Shown: in pieces, positions 31,245 through 42,775 of the stretch
How positions within the stretch are numbered: the first letter of the stretch is position 1
Layout of the letters: the number at the start of each line of letters is the position of its first letter
Source: Luidia sarsii
Lineage: Eukaryota > Echinodermata > Asteroidea > Paxillosida > Luidiidae
Direction: 5' to 3'
NCBI GenBank assembly: GCA_949987565.1
Contig: OX465102.1
Span: forward strand, 12,416,763-12,480,762
Length of the DNA stretch: 64,000 nt
Program-made: the position numbers and the translations under genes
Notes under the pieces: model-generated
Told to the model about the DNA's origin: nothing
Databases searched by the model: none
The model's input: only the letters and a program-made list of their open reading frames with translations

Positions 31245-33075
31245 TCATCGTGGAGTGGAGTGGAGAGGAGAGGAGGGCGGAGGGGAGGGGATCTTGGAGG
31301 GTAGGGCAAGGCAGGGGAGGCCAGGGCAGGGGATGGGAGGCCAGGGCAGGGGAGGCCAGGCAGGGCAGGGCATGGCAGAGCAGGGCAGGGGAGGGCAGGG
31401 GAGAGCAGGGGAGGGCAGGGCAGGGCAGGGGAAGGAAGGGCAGGGCAGGCAGGGCAGGGCAGGGCAGGGCAGTGCATGGCAGGGCATGGCAGGGCATGGC
31501 AGAGCAGGGCAGGGCAGGGCATGGCAGAGCAGGGCAGGGGAGGGCAGGGGAGAGCAGGGGAGGGCAGGGCATGGCAGAGCAGGGCAGGGGAGAGCAGGGC
31601 AGGGGAGAGCAGGGGAGGGCAGGGCAGGGCAGGGGAAGGAAGGGCAGGGCAGGCAGGGCAGGGCAGGGCAGGGCAGTGCATGGCAGGGCATGGCAGGGCA
31701 TGGCAGAGCAGGGCAGGGGAGAGCAGGGGAGGGCAGGGCAGGGCAGGGGAAGGAAGGGCAGGGCAGGCAGGGCAGGGCAGGGCAGGGCAGTGCATGGCAG
31801 GGCATGGCAGGGCATGGCAGGGCAGGGCAGGGGAGGGCATGGCAGAGCAGGGCAGGGGAGGGCAGGGGAGAGCAGGGGAGGGCAGGGCAGGGCAGGGGAA
31901 GGAAGGGCAGGGCAGGCAGGGCAGGGCAGGGCAGGGCAGGGCAGTGCATGGCAGGGCATGGCAGGGCATGGCAGAGCAGGGCAGGGCAGGGCATGGCAGA
32001 GCAGGGCAGGGGAGGGCAGGGGAGAGCAGGGGAGGGCAGGGCATGGCAGAGCAGGGCAGGGGAGAGAAGGGGAGGGCAGGGCAGGGCAGGGGAGGGCAGG
32101 GGAGAGCAGGGGAGGGCAGGGCAGGGCAGGGGAAGGAAGGGCAGGGCAGGCAGGGCAGGGCAGGGCAGGGCAGTGCATGGCAGGGCATGGCAGGGCATGG
32201 CAGAGCAGGGCAGGGGAGGGCAGGGGAGAGCAGGGGAGGGCAGGGCAGGGCAGGGCAGGGGAAGGAAGGGCAGGGCAGGCAGGGCAGGGCAGGGCAGGGC
32301 AGGGCAGTGCATGGCAGGGCATGGCAGGGCATGGCAGAGCAGGGCAGGGGAGGGCAGGGCAGGGCAGGGGAAGGAAGGGCAGGGCAGGCAGGGCAGGGCA
32401 GGGCAGGGCAGAACAGGGCAAGGCAGGGCAGGGCAGTGCATGGCAGGGCATGGCAGAGCAGGGCAAGGGAGGGCAGGGCAGGGCGGGGGAAGGCCAGGGC
32501 AGGGCAGAGCAGGGCAGGACAGGACAGGACAGGGCAAGCAGGACAGGCAGGGCAGGGCAGGGCAGTTCCGGGCGGGAAAGGGCAGGGCAGGTCAGGGCTG
32601 GGCCGGGCGGGGGAAGGGCCAGGGCAGGGCAGGGCAGGGCAGGGGAGGGAGGACAAGACAGGGCAGGGCAGGGCAGGGCAGGGCAGGGCGGGGAGGGCAG
32701 GGTATGGCAGGGCAGGGGAAGGGAGGGCAGGGCAGGAAGGGCAGGGCAGGGCAGTACAGGTGAGGGAGGGCAGGGCAGGGCAGTGGAGGGCAGGGTAAGG
32801 CCGGGGGAGGGCCGGTTAAGGGCCGGGGAGGGCAGGCCAGGCAGGAAAGGGCAGAGCAGGGGAAGGGAATGCAGGGCAGGACAGGCAGGGTAGGGCAGGG
32901 AAAGGGAGGGCAGGGCAGGGCAGGGCGGGGAATGGGAGGGGAGGGAGACAAGTGGAGGGAAATGGAGGGGAGCTCGAAGGGAAAGGGACGAGTGGGAAGG
33001 GAAGGGGAAGGGAGAGGAAGGGACGGGAGGGGACGGAAGAGGAGGGGACGGGAGAGGAGGGGAGAGGAGAAAGTT
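31245..33075. repeat. 1.8-kb GGGCAGGGCA-type minisatellite
   Basis: Purine-rich + strand made of GGGCA, GGCATGGCA and GGGGAGAGCA words with a higher-order unit anchored on GAAGGAAGGG at 31431, 31635, 31749, 31898, 32132, 32261 and 32370. It degrades into GGGAAGGG words at the right. All long frames across it are artefacts. Confidence 0.97.
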
Positions 33076-33484
33076 CGCAAGTGCGATTCACGAAGGTGAA
33101 CAAAAAATACTCACACAAACAATATACTTCCATCCACAATAATTTATTCTTATATTGCACAAACCATTATTGGCTCGATGGAGTCAATGACTTCAAAAGG
33201 CATTGACCTCGCGTGAGGGCGCTGTTGTCTTTCTCCATTAATAAAAACAATGACAAATTGCTTTATCCGTCCGAACAAAATCGCGGGGATTTGAGGTTTT
33301 GGATTTGATTGTGGATATATCCCCCATCAGCTTACAAGCAGTCGACCCAGGGATGTCAAACAAATGATGTCCATCCGTTTGGAAATAAATAAATAGATGA
33401 ATAAATGAACGTATAAAACTGAGACAAAACGTCTCCAACCGGTATTAGATTGTGAGCATTACACTAACCAAATCTTTCTAGTTT

Positions 33485-33887
33485 GTGACAAGGAAACACA
33501 TCGTCATGCCGGACGGAGACCGAGACATTGCCAATTTCGGACCCACTTCAAAAACGACAGTGACGACAACGACGAAGGCGACAGTGGCAATGACACGGAC
33601 GGCCACCACAATCACGACTACGACACGGACGGTGACGACGGCGGAAGACGGAGGCACCCCCACGACACTGCCAGAGCCACAGCAGCTGGAGATGTGGGCG
33701 GAGTCCAATATGCAAATAATCCTACCCTTCCGTTTGACGGACAGCCAATAAGGGGCGCCCCTCGTGATTATCGGCGTCTGACGTCGACCGCTCAGAGCCG
33801 ACTGGGCATGGCGCCCTCAACGACACGTCGAAGCCACAAGCTACACTGTACAGACCCTGCCCCTTGCAAGTACATTTAGATCGAGCC
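33485..33887. other. Region upstream of the TATA box
   Basis: Starts with a GACGAC/CACGAC-rich imperfect trinucleotide tract (33560-33660), then GC-richer DNA with CGTC and GACGTC words. It may hold proximal control elements of the second gene; none is proven. Confidence 0.35.
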
Positions 33888-33893
33888 TATAAA
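33888..33893 (+). promoter_or_regulatory. TATA box of the second gene
   Basis: TATAAA followed by GG in a GC-richer local context. It is about 560 bases upstream of the signal-peptide ATG, with no ATG between. Initiation would be expected near 33915-33922. Core-promoter status is inferred from the match and from the clean leader downstream. Confidence 0.5.
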
Positions 33894-33914
33894 GGTTCCT
33901 GGACAGCCCAGCGA

Positions 33915-34451
33915 ACATTGGTCTTATTTCGTCCCCTCTGCCTGCTTGCACGAAAAGGAGTTAGGAGCTGAAACCAACGTACAGTATATTTTTGGGTTGT
34001 GAGGATCGCGCGCGCTCACTGCATCCGCACTCTCGGGGCCTACTGAGCAGCAACGGTGGTACCTCGCGAACTTACACACAAGCAACAGCTGCTTGTGCAC
34101 AGTGCAATAATAAAGTGAGTCATAACAAAGCAACAAGCACCTCCCACAAGTACACGGAGCACACTCTACCCCGCACCAGTTGACTGGGAGTTTGTGGTCG
34201 GACCGCCACGCCGACGAATTCCTCTCCCGCACCACTCAGGAGGAAAACCTACAGACATTATACACACGGATCTTAAAACTGAAACTGCTCAGCCATTCCT
34301 AAAAAAAGAAGTTAAAACCGCCTCCCGACCGTCAGGTCTTGTCCCCCGATCTAGGAGAGAGATCGCACAGTTTTGTTCTTCGGTTTTTCTTTTTTTCTGG
34401 TGAGGGTCCAGGGTTTCGTGACGCAAGCTGCCCGACCACCATCGCTGCAAG
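33915..34451 (+). other. Probable ATG-free 5' leader of the second gene
   Basis: I read this stretch base by base and found no ATG on the + strand from about 33812 to the start codon at 34452, although roughly ten would be expected by chance in 640 bases. Stop codons occur in all frames, so it is not a coding extension. An internal leader intron cannot be excluded (gtgagg near 34400). Confidence 0.5.
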
Positions 34452-34507
34452 ATGCTACTCGCTCCGGCCGTCGTTTTCATCCTCCTCGTCTCGGGAGTGT
34501 ACAGTCG
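34452..34507 (+). CDS. Second gene, exon 1: signal peptide
   Basis: The ATG has A at -3 and G at -1. It opens 18 codons plus two bases reading MLLAPAVVFILLVSGVYS, then a consensus gtgagt donor. The peptide has a very short n-region, a hydrophobic core and a c-region ending V-Y-S, which satisfies the -3/-1 rule for signal peptidase cleavage before the next residue. It ends in phase 2 (CG), so the next exon must begin with one completing base, and the exon at 42024 does. An upstream TATA box and ATG-free leader support this as the true translation start. I infer a secreted or type I membrane product. Confidence 0.65.
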
Positions 34508-34529
34508 GTGAGTGCGTATTTTGTCTCAG

Positions 34530-34985
34530 GTCTCTCTCTCCACCCCTCTCTCTCTCTCTCTTTCCACCCCTCTCTCTCCACGGTCCACCTCTCTCTCTCT
34601 CTCTCTCTCTCTCGTTCTCTCTCTTACATCAGATACCGAGTCACTCGTTGTTCAGTGATCTCGCAAAGTTGTCGGTAGACCTGACGTTTCGATCGTAGCA
34701 TTAGCAGGCCCTTGCTCAAAGTCAAAGGCGGAACTGTTTTCATGGCCTCTCTCTCTCCTCTGTCTCTCCTCCTCTGTCTCTCCTCCTCTGTCTCTGTCTC
34801 GTTCTCTGCCTCTGTATGTGTGTATGTCTCTCTCTAAATTCTCTCCCCACCCCTCTCTCCACTCCCTCACCCCCACCCATCCCTCTCTATCACACTCTCT
34901 GTGTGTGTGTGTGTGTCTCTCTCTCTTGCTCTCTCTCTCTCTCCACCTCTGTCTCTCAGCCTTTCTCCCTATCTCAACTACAGTC
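34530..34985. repeat. CT-rich tracts with an inserted GACGTTTCGATC fragment
   Basis: (CT)n and TCTCTGTC words at 34530-34625 and 34742-34970, interrupted at 34680-34735 by CTGACGTTTCGATCGTAGCA. Confidence 0.85.
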
Positions 34986-35969
34986 TACAGTTAGTAATGT
35001 CATATAGGCTGTTCCGGGCACCAGGCAGTTTATACCATTGTTTAGAGTCCCTTAACAGGCATGCGTAATACTATTATTACTATTAGCATGGAGTATTCTT
35101 ATCCCTCCATGCTATTACTTAGCAACCTAACATCAATGCGCCTCTGGTTCGAATTGACTCGGTGATAAACCAAATCTTGTCGTATATAGGCCCATATACC
35201 GCTGCACACATAATGGATACTACGCGGAGTCCAATGGGGGCCCTTGGAGACAAAAAAATTGGGGTAATTTGAGCGACGAAACAGTGAAATTCAATCCCCC
35301 GGCTCGCCTCACATTCACCGTGCCATTGAACCCAGGGTTAACCTAATCCAAATTGGTGGTCGGCCGAGCCCAGGATAAGCCCGTCGAATTACCATTGTGC
35401 GCCGGACATGTTTGACGAGCAAATGCTGAGGTGAGGGGCTTATTGAGTGATGGCCCATTGTTGCCGCGGTAATGCAGTCTTCCACCGCTCCTTCCGCGGG
35501 TGTCACAAACAGGCTCTACGATGGGCAGGCTCCACAACGCAATCACCACCGAATGGCAATAAAAAAACAAACCTTCGCAGGCAGACATATTGACCTAAAC
35601 TATTCTGCTGTTTGTCTACACGGCGGGAGCTCTTGCACGCCCCTGCGCCGCAAACTGCCCACATTCTTTCCCCCAAACAGCGTCGAGGTGGCTCAAAAAA
35701 ACCGGCGTACTTATCTTCGCCCATGGACCGGGCGACCGCAAGAGCTTCCTTTTGTCCTGGCTCGCCATCTCCTCGTTTTAACTTACACACTTCCACGTAC
35801 TTGGGATTGGCAGCCGACATTGGACAAGGAGCTCTTCTAATCTATCCGCATTTCAGACCACCAGAACAACACGCGAACTTACTTTTTTGTCACCATTCGC
35901 ACAGACACCACGCAGAAACTCGCGTAGGCATACTCATCAGTTTGCCAACTACCGTACCTGTCTAATTCT

Positions 35970-36240
35970 CAAGAGAGAGGTGCAGGGAGAAAGAGTGAGC
36001 CTGAAGAGAGAGGGAGAGGGAGAGGGAGGGAGGGGGAGAGGGAGAGGGAGAGGGAGAGGGAGAGGGAGAGGGAGAGGGGGAGAGGGATAGAGGGGGAGAG
36101 GGAAGGGGAGAGGGAGAGGGAAAGGGAGAGGGAGAGGGGGAGAGGGAGAGGGAGAGGGGGGAGGGAGGGGGAGAGGGAGAGGGAAAGGGAGAGGGAGAGG
36201 GAGAGGGAGAGGGAGAGGGAGAGGGAGAGAGATTGAGATG
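35970..36240. repeat. (GGGAGA)n polypurine tract
   Basis: About 265 bases of nearly pure purine on the + strand, with GA-rich extensions at 36345-36440. Confidence 0.95.
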
Positions 36241-38457
36241 GAGGGGTAAAGAGAACCCTTCCGCCTTTGCGTTTGAGGGAAGGCTCGCTACCATCGAAAC
36301 GATCAACACCTTTCGAGATCACTGAAGTTACTGAACAGCAACATTGTTAGAGAGAGAGAGTGCGGGAGAGATAGACAGAGAGAAAAAGAGGTAGAGAGGT
36401 AGAGATAGAGAGGGAGAGAAATAGAGAGAGAAGGATATCTCGAGATAAAAAAAGTATATCACCGACACCACCAGGATTAGGTAAATGTTAAAGCAAAGCG
36501 AGTGTGCCAACTCGTCTGTGTGTGGATGGTACCTCTGTGCACGCTATACGGAAAGTTAAAGACAAGGCACCCAGACCCAGCGCAGTAATTCGATTTAGGC
36601 GCGATACGTTACCCATTAGTGTGTAATACAGTAATTACACCTGCGCGACAGACGCTCAACTCCGATGAATCTGGTCGCAAATCTGCGTGCATCTTCGGGT
36701 TCGTGAATTTCGAACAAGCATTCTTATTTAAAAAGGAGAAGAAGGAACACTAAAACACAGGGAAACATGACTTTTTTGAGCAAATTGAAATATTGATAAA
36801 GAAAACTTCGACTTAAACCGTTTCAGACAAAAAAGTAGGTATCTTTAGTCACGCCCTTTAAGAAAAAACATTGCAAACTGCTGACTGACTATTAAAATTA
36901 CATGAAGCTATGATAGAAATCTAGGCCCGATGCAGGAACTCATTCAGAACGACATTCTAAACTCCAAACGAAGACTAGAATAGACGTTGTTTGGTGATGA
37001 TTTTAGAAAGGTGTTTTCCCCGGCCAACCCCAAAATTGCTGAGTGTCTGTGGCCAGCGTTCTAAAAGAAGTTCTCCACCCCCTCCCCCCATATAGGACGG
37101 GGCAAAAACAAGCTGAACGATCTTATCTGGAGAAACACCGGCCTTCGAATTAGGCCGAAATCCTGCGCGTTTACTCAGACGCTGCCAGGCTACATATACT
37201 GGCGGTTGTGTGTGACACATCAGATTCTATCAAGGTATAGGGCGCACCAAATCGCTCCACTGAGTTGATTATCAAGTGTGGGTATATGCTGTATACCTGA
37301 TTACCCCATGTTTTTTTTGATAATGTAATGGTCTTCCGAGTCTTCCTATTTGTACGTTGAATGATGCTTAGGCCATCCTGCATGGACCATCCATTGGAGA
37401 TCAGTGAATGTGTCAGGCTTTCTTAGAATCGGAAGACAATGGCCTTAATTAGTGGGAATAATACCAAGGAAGTCAATGCAGAGATACAGGAAAAGTGACT
37501 CGGAAAAGTTAGGGGTTGGCTTTTGTGCGTGGGGATGTGTGTCTGTATGTCGAGTGGGGGGGGGGGTTCGAAACACTCCTCTCGGCTAAGTGAAAAAGAT
37601 TTGACATTTCTTCCGTTTCACTTTGAAAGTGAATCGAAGAGATCAAAGTTTAAGCTACAATTTCCAGTACCGTCACCGAAACTAAGAGACTCCACGGTCA
37701 ACGAAAGAAAAGAGAAGGAAGTCTGTGTGTTGTTTGCACTATGGTGTGGTGTACTGACGCTGCTTCAGTGTATCCCGCAGCCGGTATTATCGGAAATTGG
37801 TTTTTAACGGGGCCGAGTGGCGTTCTGTCAAATGGGCAGAAGGCAGGGTCTCCCTTCGCCAATGCACACCATAAGTACCGGCTGCTGTTCAGAGAAAGCG
37901 GCCCCTACGACCCCAGACTTGGTAGGGGATCGGGCCGACTATAAACGTGCCAACGCGGCTTCCCCTCCCCCCCCAATTTCCTCGTCAAATTCCTGAAGGA
38001 GGAAGTTTAGTGCCATATACGATGCATCATTTACAGACCCAGTACCAGCGGCCATGACAGTTGTCTTACTTGTCTAGGGCTCTATAATCATTCCTGAGCG
38101 GTCAGTATCCATTATGAATGCGACTTTGATGGCGTATGCACGCGACAATATCAACCCCTTTTGTGAATAAATTGTTAGAAAAGAAAAGTCTTTTTTTTTT
38201 TCTAAGTTCTATTTTTGTCGATCAGGGAAGCCGAAATAAGTCATAGCGTTCTGCATTTTGTTTATTTATATACCGGCACGCGTGGATATTTCTTGACCAT
38301 CAAACAATTCAAATGAGAATATTTATCAAGAAGGATGCAATGGCATATTTATGACAGTTTTCACAAAGTAATGGAACATGAACGAACACTTAAGAATAAA
38401 CGTGTTTCCAGTGAGGATGCTGGTTGTATATTAATTGTACGTTAATTGTAGTACATT

Positions 38458-38920
38458 TGTGACCCGGCACAGCGACATGAGGAATATCCCACCAAAACAC
38501 TTTTTGAGTAAACAACGCCTGAAGTCAAAGTATCCTCTCAATTCGATAAAAAAATCAATGATTTTTTTTTGTTCGTAAAGTTAATGTATTGGAGGATATT
38601 ATGTCCAAAGGATTTTTCAGAAACCCGTCTCTAAATGTTGAAAACACGAGGATTTCGGGGAGTGTTTGTGTACTGTTTTTATGAAAATGTAAAGTTTCTG
38701 CCTTTTTGAATGGCCGGTTTCGAGGGGTTAGAATGGTGCTGCTATATAGTGTCTGGTACCAAACGAATGAGCGAAGTCCCCTTGTACTATTTACAACTAA
38801 GTTCACATGGAAATAATTTTGATACCATTTGAAAGCTAATGGTATACTCTTTCACATCATAAGAAAATCTCAAAATCTCAAAAGTGGGGGTTATTCCTCA
38901 TTATGCTGTGCCGGGTCACA
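38458..38920. mobile_element. TGTGACCxGGCAC element, copy 3, with an insertion
   Basis: Same ends as the copies at 25434 and 25690, but an extra segment of about 210 bp at 38602-38815 interrupts the interior. Confidence 0.8.
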
Positions 38921-40511
38921 TTTGGGCTTTGGCAACGAGATCTTACAGCATAAGATTAGTCTCTCTGTTCCCAATACTTTGGGTTGTTTACTTAATTTGA
39001 AGAAGAAGAAAAAGAAAGCAAACGAAACAGAAAGTTGGATCGGACCTGATCGGACCTTTGCTATTTTTTAAAATTGAAATCCCAGTCGGTTTTTCCTCGC
39101 CTTTGTTTGATTGAAACTCATTTTGTGAATCAGTGAAGAAACTTGCGTGTTGCCATTTTCTGGACGTGATATTTGCCCGATGCCCGATGTGTTGACTGAA
39201 GGGCAAAACCTCATTGAATTAAGGCCTACATTCTCCTCGACGCAAAACATCCTAGATGTGCAAAACAATTCCCATGGGATTTTTATTTTTTGTATAAGAT
39301 TTAACAAAATGGCTGTCAGTTGTTTTGTCCTCTGTTGGATGGGAACTCGTTTGTTAATTAAAGAACCTAGGAAGTTGAAGCGGAACCGACTGTCACACTT
39401 CGAAGCTTTCACACTTCGAAAGTCGAAACCGGCTCCGCTATTTCCCCGGGGAGGGGGGCGGTGAGTGTTATAGTCATCGCCGGCTCTTGGCGGTGACCTC
39501 AAGCCCCAACAGTCAGGCACGAGCATTCCGATACTCACCCCCCCCCCCCACACACACACATGTTTTGTTTTAATATTTCATGGGGACTAGCACGTCCATA
39601 CTCCGTGGCGGTGTTATATATTTAAATATTCATCGGTTAGGGTTTACGACAACAAACAGCTGGTGGCGCCCCCTTCCGTGCAATCATTGACCATTTCCAT
39701 TTCGTTCCTCTTTTTCTGCCCTCATTCTACATTGGACGCCCGGTTGCGGACCGAACTTGTGGTCCTGTTTAAAACTAAAAAAACAAAATCGTATACAATC
39801 ATCAACTCATTTCAGGAGCTTCAATTCGTGACCATAAGGCATAAGGCATGCAGTCTAAGAGAACAACTCCAAAGTGGTTATTTCGGGAACATCATTAGTA
39901 TAATAGCTGAATACCCGGACGAGTTCGAAGTGGCCTGACGACGCTGCCCAGCCTTTGCAATACACACGGGCGGTATTGATGCAATTGCAAATGGGCAGTT
40001 TTGCTTTGGTAATCGCTAAAGGAGAGGTTGATTTGGTTGAACGACGAACAGGTGTTTCATGTCAAATGAAAACTGAACGACAAGCTTGCGCGACTTCTCG
40101 TTCAGAAACTCCACCGCCGCTGGTTGGAACCTGCACGTAAGCGCGACCGAAGAGCCCCGATGGGCGGAATAAAGCTAGCTTTATACAGGATTTCACTGGT
40201 TTCCACGGAATTCCCGAATCGTTTACTTACCCCGAGCAGAACGACGCAATCTTCACTGAACTGGCCACTCACCGAACCCCCATCCCGATAACCCCCCCTC
40301 CCCGCCTTCCTCCCTCGTTTTTCTCGCTCCACACGTTGCCCCCAGTCGCTGCCCTAAACGATTCCAGAGGTCTCGGGTTCACGCCGTGTCAAAGGTTCTT
40401 GGCTGCCGTTCTCACAAAGATAATTGCCTGAAATGTTCCCAGTCGGCTTTCCTTCCATTCGTTGGCTGGCGAATTAAGTTTATAAAAGCAAAAACCGCCT
40501 TCACTTTCTCT

Positions 40512-40588
40512 GATCCCCGAACTGCTGTAGCTCGGTTGATCACAATTCGTTGCTCGCATCTAAATGAAAACGAGGGTGTGATTCCCGA
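40512..40588. repeat. Dispersed repeat, second copy of 28445-28530
   Basis: GATCCCCGAACTGCTGTAG through GAGGGTGTGATTCCCG. Confidence 0.7.
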
Positions 40589-40980
40589 TACGCCAAACTG
40601 TTGTCAAAATTAATTGCTTCGGACGGGCGTCGTCACCCCCAGCGGATGTATGTACCGGGTAGTTCTTCGTCTTGCTTGTGGCCGGTTAATTCTGATCATT
40701 CTGCCCTATGAGATGAAATCCGCGTCTCGTCTCTCAGTCTCAGCCAGGTCTTGGCGCTTGGTGTGTGAGCATGGCGTGAGGCTGCGAAAGCCAGTTCAGC
40801 TGCCTATAGGCCCGACTAGGTGACGGGGGTTAACCTCTACAGTCCTTTACCAACTGGTCAGCTGCCTGTGCTTCACAACAGATGCATCTGTCCGTATCTG
40901 AAAGCTTCCACAGATTGGAGACTGAGGTAGTTGACTATTCGCGGGATGGCCACTCGCCACCATGCACTCGAGCGTAGCAG

Positions 40981-41430
40981 AACACTAAATCACTGTACAA
41001 AAACACTCACTGACAAAGTCAAATATTCCACACCAAAAAGTTTCTCAGGTCTTGTAACTATACTCCAAGTTGTAGATTGGACCTTCATATCTCAGTTTGT
41101 TTGAAATGTTGGTGTCCTTAGGCGTTTAGATTTGCTGCTAATTACCCCCAGAAAAAAACACCCCAAAAATGTGCAGCCGTCCAAGTCGTACTTCTGCAAG
41201 GATTTTGGGAAGGACCCTTCCACTTCTACAGTCAAATAGGGCCACATTTAAAGCCAAATTTTTTTTCCCAAATTACAGTACACACGAAATTGAAGAGTGA
41301 ACCCTCGGGTTGTCTTAAGCTTCACTTATTCTACAATGTATCAGTTAATTAGCCTTCAAAGACCCCTTATTGAAAACCGGTTGTTGGTCCACACTTTATG
41401 ATAATCAGCTCGGTGGAGCCATCTAGGATG
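40981..41430. repeat. 450-bp direct repeat, left copy
   Basis: Shares AACACTAAAT, TGTACAAAAACACTCACT, TTAATTAGCC and GATAATCAGCTC blocks in order with 42320-42775, about 85 percent alike by eye. Confidence 0.9.
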
Positions 41431-41439
41431 GAATTAGTG

Positions 41440-41525
41440 CGCTGCAAACCGAGGGCTCAACGGCTCCGGTGAGAGCGCCGGTACATGAGGCCAGAGGCCT
41501 CGGGATCCATGTCCAGTCCATGTCC
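41440..41525 (+). repeat. SINE-like piece with A-box-like start
   Basis: CGGCTCCGGTGAGAGCGCCGGTAC resembles the start of the tRNA-like block at 28612. The B box is not clear, and ATCCATGTCCAGT is duplicated. Confidence 0.35.
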
Positions 41526-42023
41526 AGTCAAATTTCCTTTGCTAGCTTCTCAAATGTTCACAGACAATGTTCCGTTCCCTCCTTTGTTTGCTTGATTCGT
41601 TCTTGTTTTTTAGACATACTACTGCTCAGTTCATTGACATTGCAAGATTATGGAGAAGGGGTTTTAGTTTGGCTCGTCGTTACCGCAAATGATTTTCACC
41701 TCTGGGTTGAAATAACAACGCAAACGCATGCTCGTCTTAAAATAGCAATGGCGGCGGGTCTTTTCAGGATCCTTACTTGAACAGGCAGATGTCGTCAGTA
41801 CAGCCTAGTTGGGGTTTGAAGACACGGTGTGCTGTTTTTACACATTCGTGATATTGGCCCATCATGATTATTGTGTGTGTGAGTATGGGATTAATGATTA
41901 GCAGATAGACAGACAGTAACAAAAATAGCAACAGCAAGACTAAAACTCAAAATAATAGCAATAGCAGCACATAAACGAATCGAACAAATCCCTTTATCTC
42001 TCTCTCTCTCTTTCACTTCCCAG

Positions 42024-42172
42024 AGACCTGATCATCAATCGTAGGCCTGGTCTCCCTAACCAGTCACGCTACACCGGCATTTCGTCGGGCCGGGTCGGCC
42101 TATGCAGGTTCGGCAGAAACCAGTTCGGCTGCTGTTACGGCTGGAAAAGAGACAACTTCGGCAGCTGCAGAC
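42024..42172 (+). CDS. Second gene, exon 2: cysteine-rich CCxGW motif, EGFL6/nephronectin-like
   Basis: Pyrimidine tract and ttcccag acceptor, consensus gtgagt donor. The first base completes an Arg codon with exon 1, and 49 codons follow without a stop. It encodes a basic linker (DLIINRRPGLPNQSRYTG), then GLCRFGRNQFGCCYGWKR and DNFGSCR. The spacing C-x(8)-CC-x-GW-x(7)-C matches the N-terminal cysteine module that precedes EGF repeats in EGFL6, nephronectin and related extracellular matrix proteins (family knowledge). The exon ends in phase 1, the standard boundary class for EGF exons. No following EGF exon was found before 64 kb, so the gene continues off the right edge or across a long intron. 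The family is less sure than the exon itself. Confidence 0.72.
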
Positions 42173-42319
42173 GTGAGTATGCCACAGCCAAACTGGTTAG
42201 CCCCTGTCGTCCATTATAGACTCCATTCAGCACGAAATTAGACTCGTGCCTCAGCCCACACAGACACAACGGCGTCAACAGTCGCGCGTGGCGCATGAGT
42301 CGTTGTGCGCAGGGTGCAG

Positions 42320-42775
42320 AACACTAAATAGAGCTCCCATTGAACACTGTACAAAAACACTCACTTTCAAAGCCAATTATCCCATGCGCAAATGTCTCTC
42401 AGTTCTTGTAGCTATACTTAAAATTGTAGTTTGGACCATCATCTCTCAGATTCTTTTCAATTTTAGTGCTCTTAGCCGATTAGATTTTTTGCTAATTACC
42501 CCCAGAAAAAAACACCCCCAAAATGTGTAGCCGTCCGAGCCGAATTTCTGCAAGGATTTTGGGATGGACCCTTCCACTTCCACAGCTAAATAGGGCCACA
42601 TTTAAAGCCAGATATGGTCCAAATTACATACCAAATTGAAGAGTAAACCCCCAGGTTGTCTTAAGCTTCACTTGTTCTACAATGTATCAGTTAATTAGCC
42701 TCCAAAGACCCCTTATTAAAAAAAAAGTTGTGTGTACACTCTTTATGATAATCAGCTCAGCGGAGCCATCTTTGA
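42320..42775. repeat. 450-bp direct repeat, right copy
   Basis: Same order of blocks as the left copy, same orientation. The two copies bracket exon 2 of the second gene. Confidence 0.9.

Larger units (their letters stand above)
34508..42023 (+). other. Intron 1 of the second gene
   Basis: 7.5 kb with CT-rich and GGGAGA tracts, an inverted-repeat element with an insertion (38458-38920), SINE-like pieces and a 450-bp repeat copy. I see no further exon with credible splice sites and cysteine pattern. Unassigned stretches at 36241-38457 and 38921-40500 hold only scattered microsatellites and short repeats. Confidence 0.5.

Noticed and set aside
31043..32893. Very long open frames on both strands (over 400 codons)
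   Set aside because: They follow the GGGCA minisatellite in several frames at once, with Pro-Cys or Gly-Arg monotony and no splice or start context.
35503..35820. 105-codon - strand frame beginning MSAANPKYVEV
   Set aside because: It looks protein-like, but I recognise no family, and a longer + strand frame overlaps it. It needs transcript evidence before it can be called.
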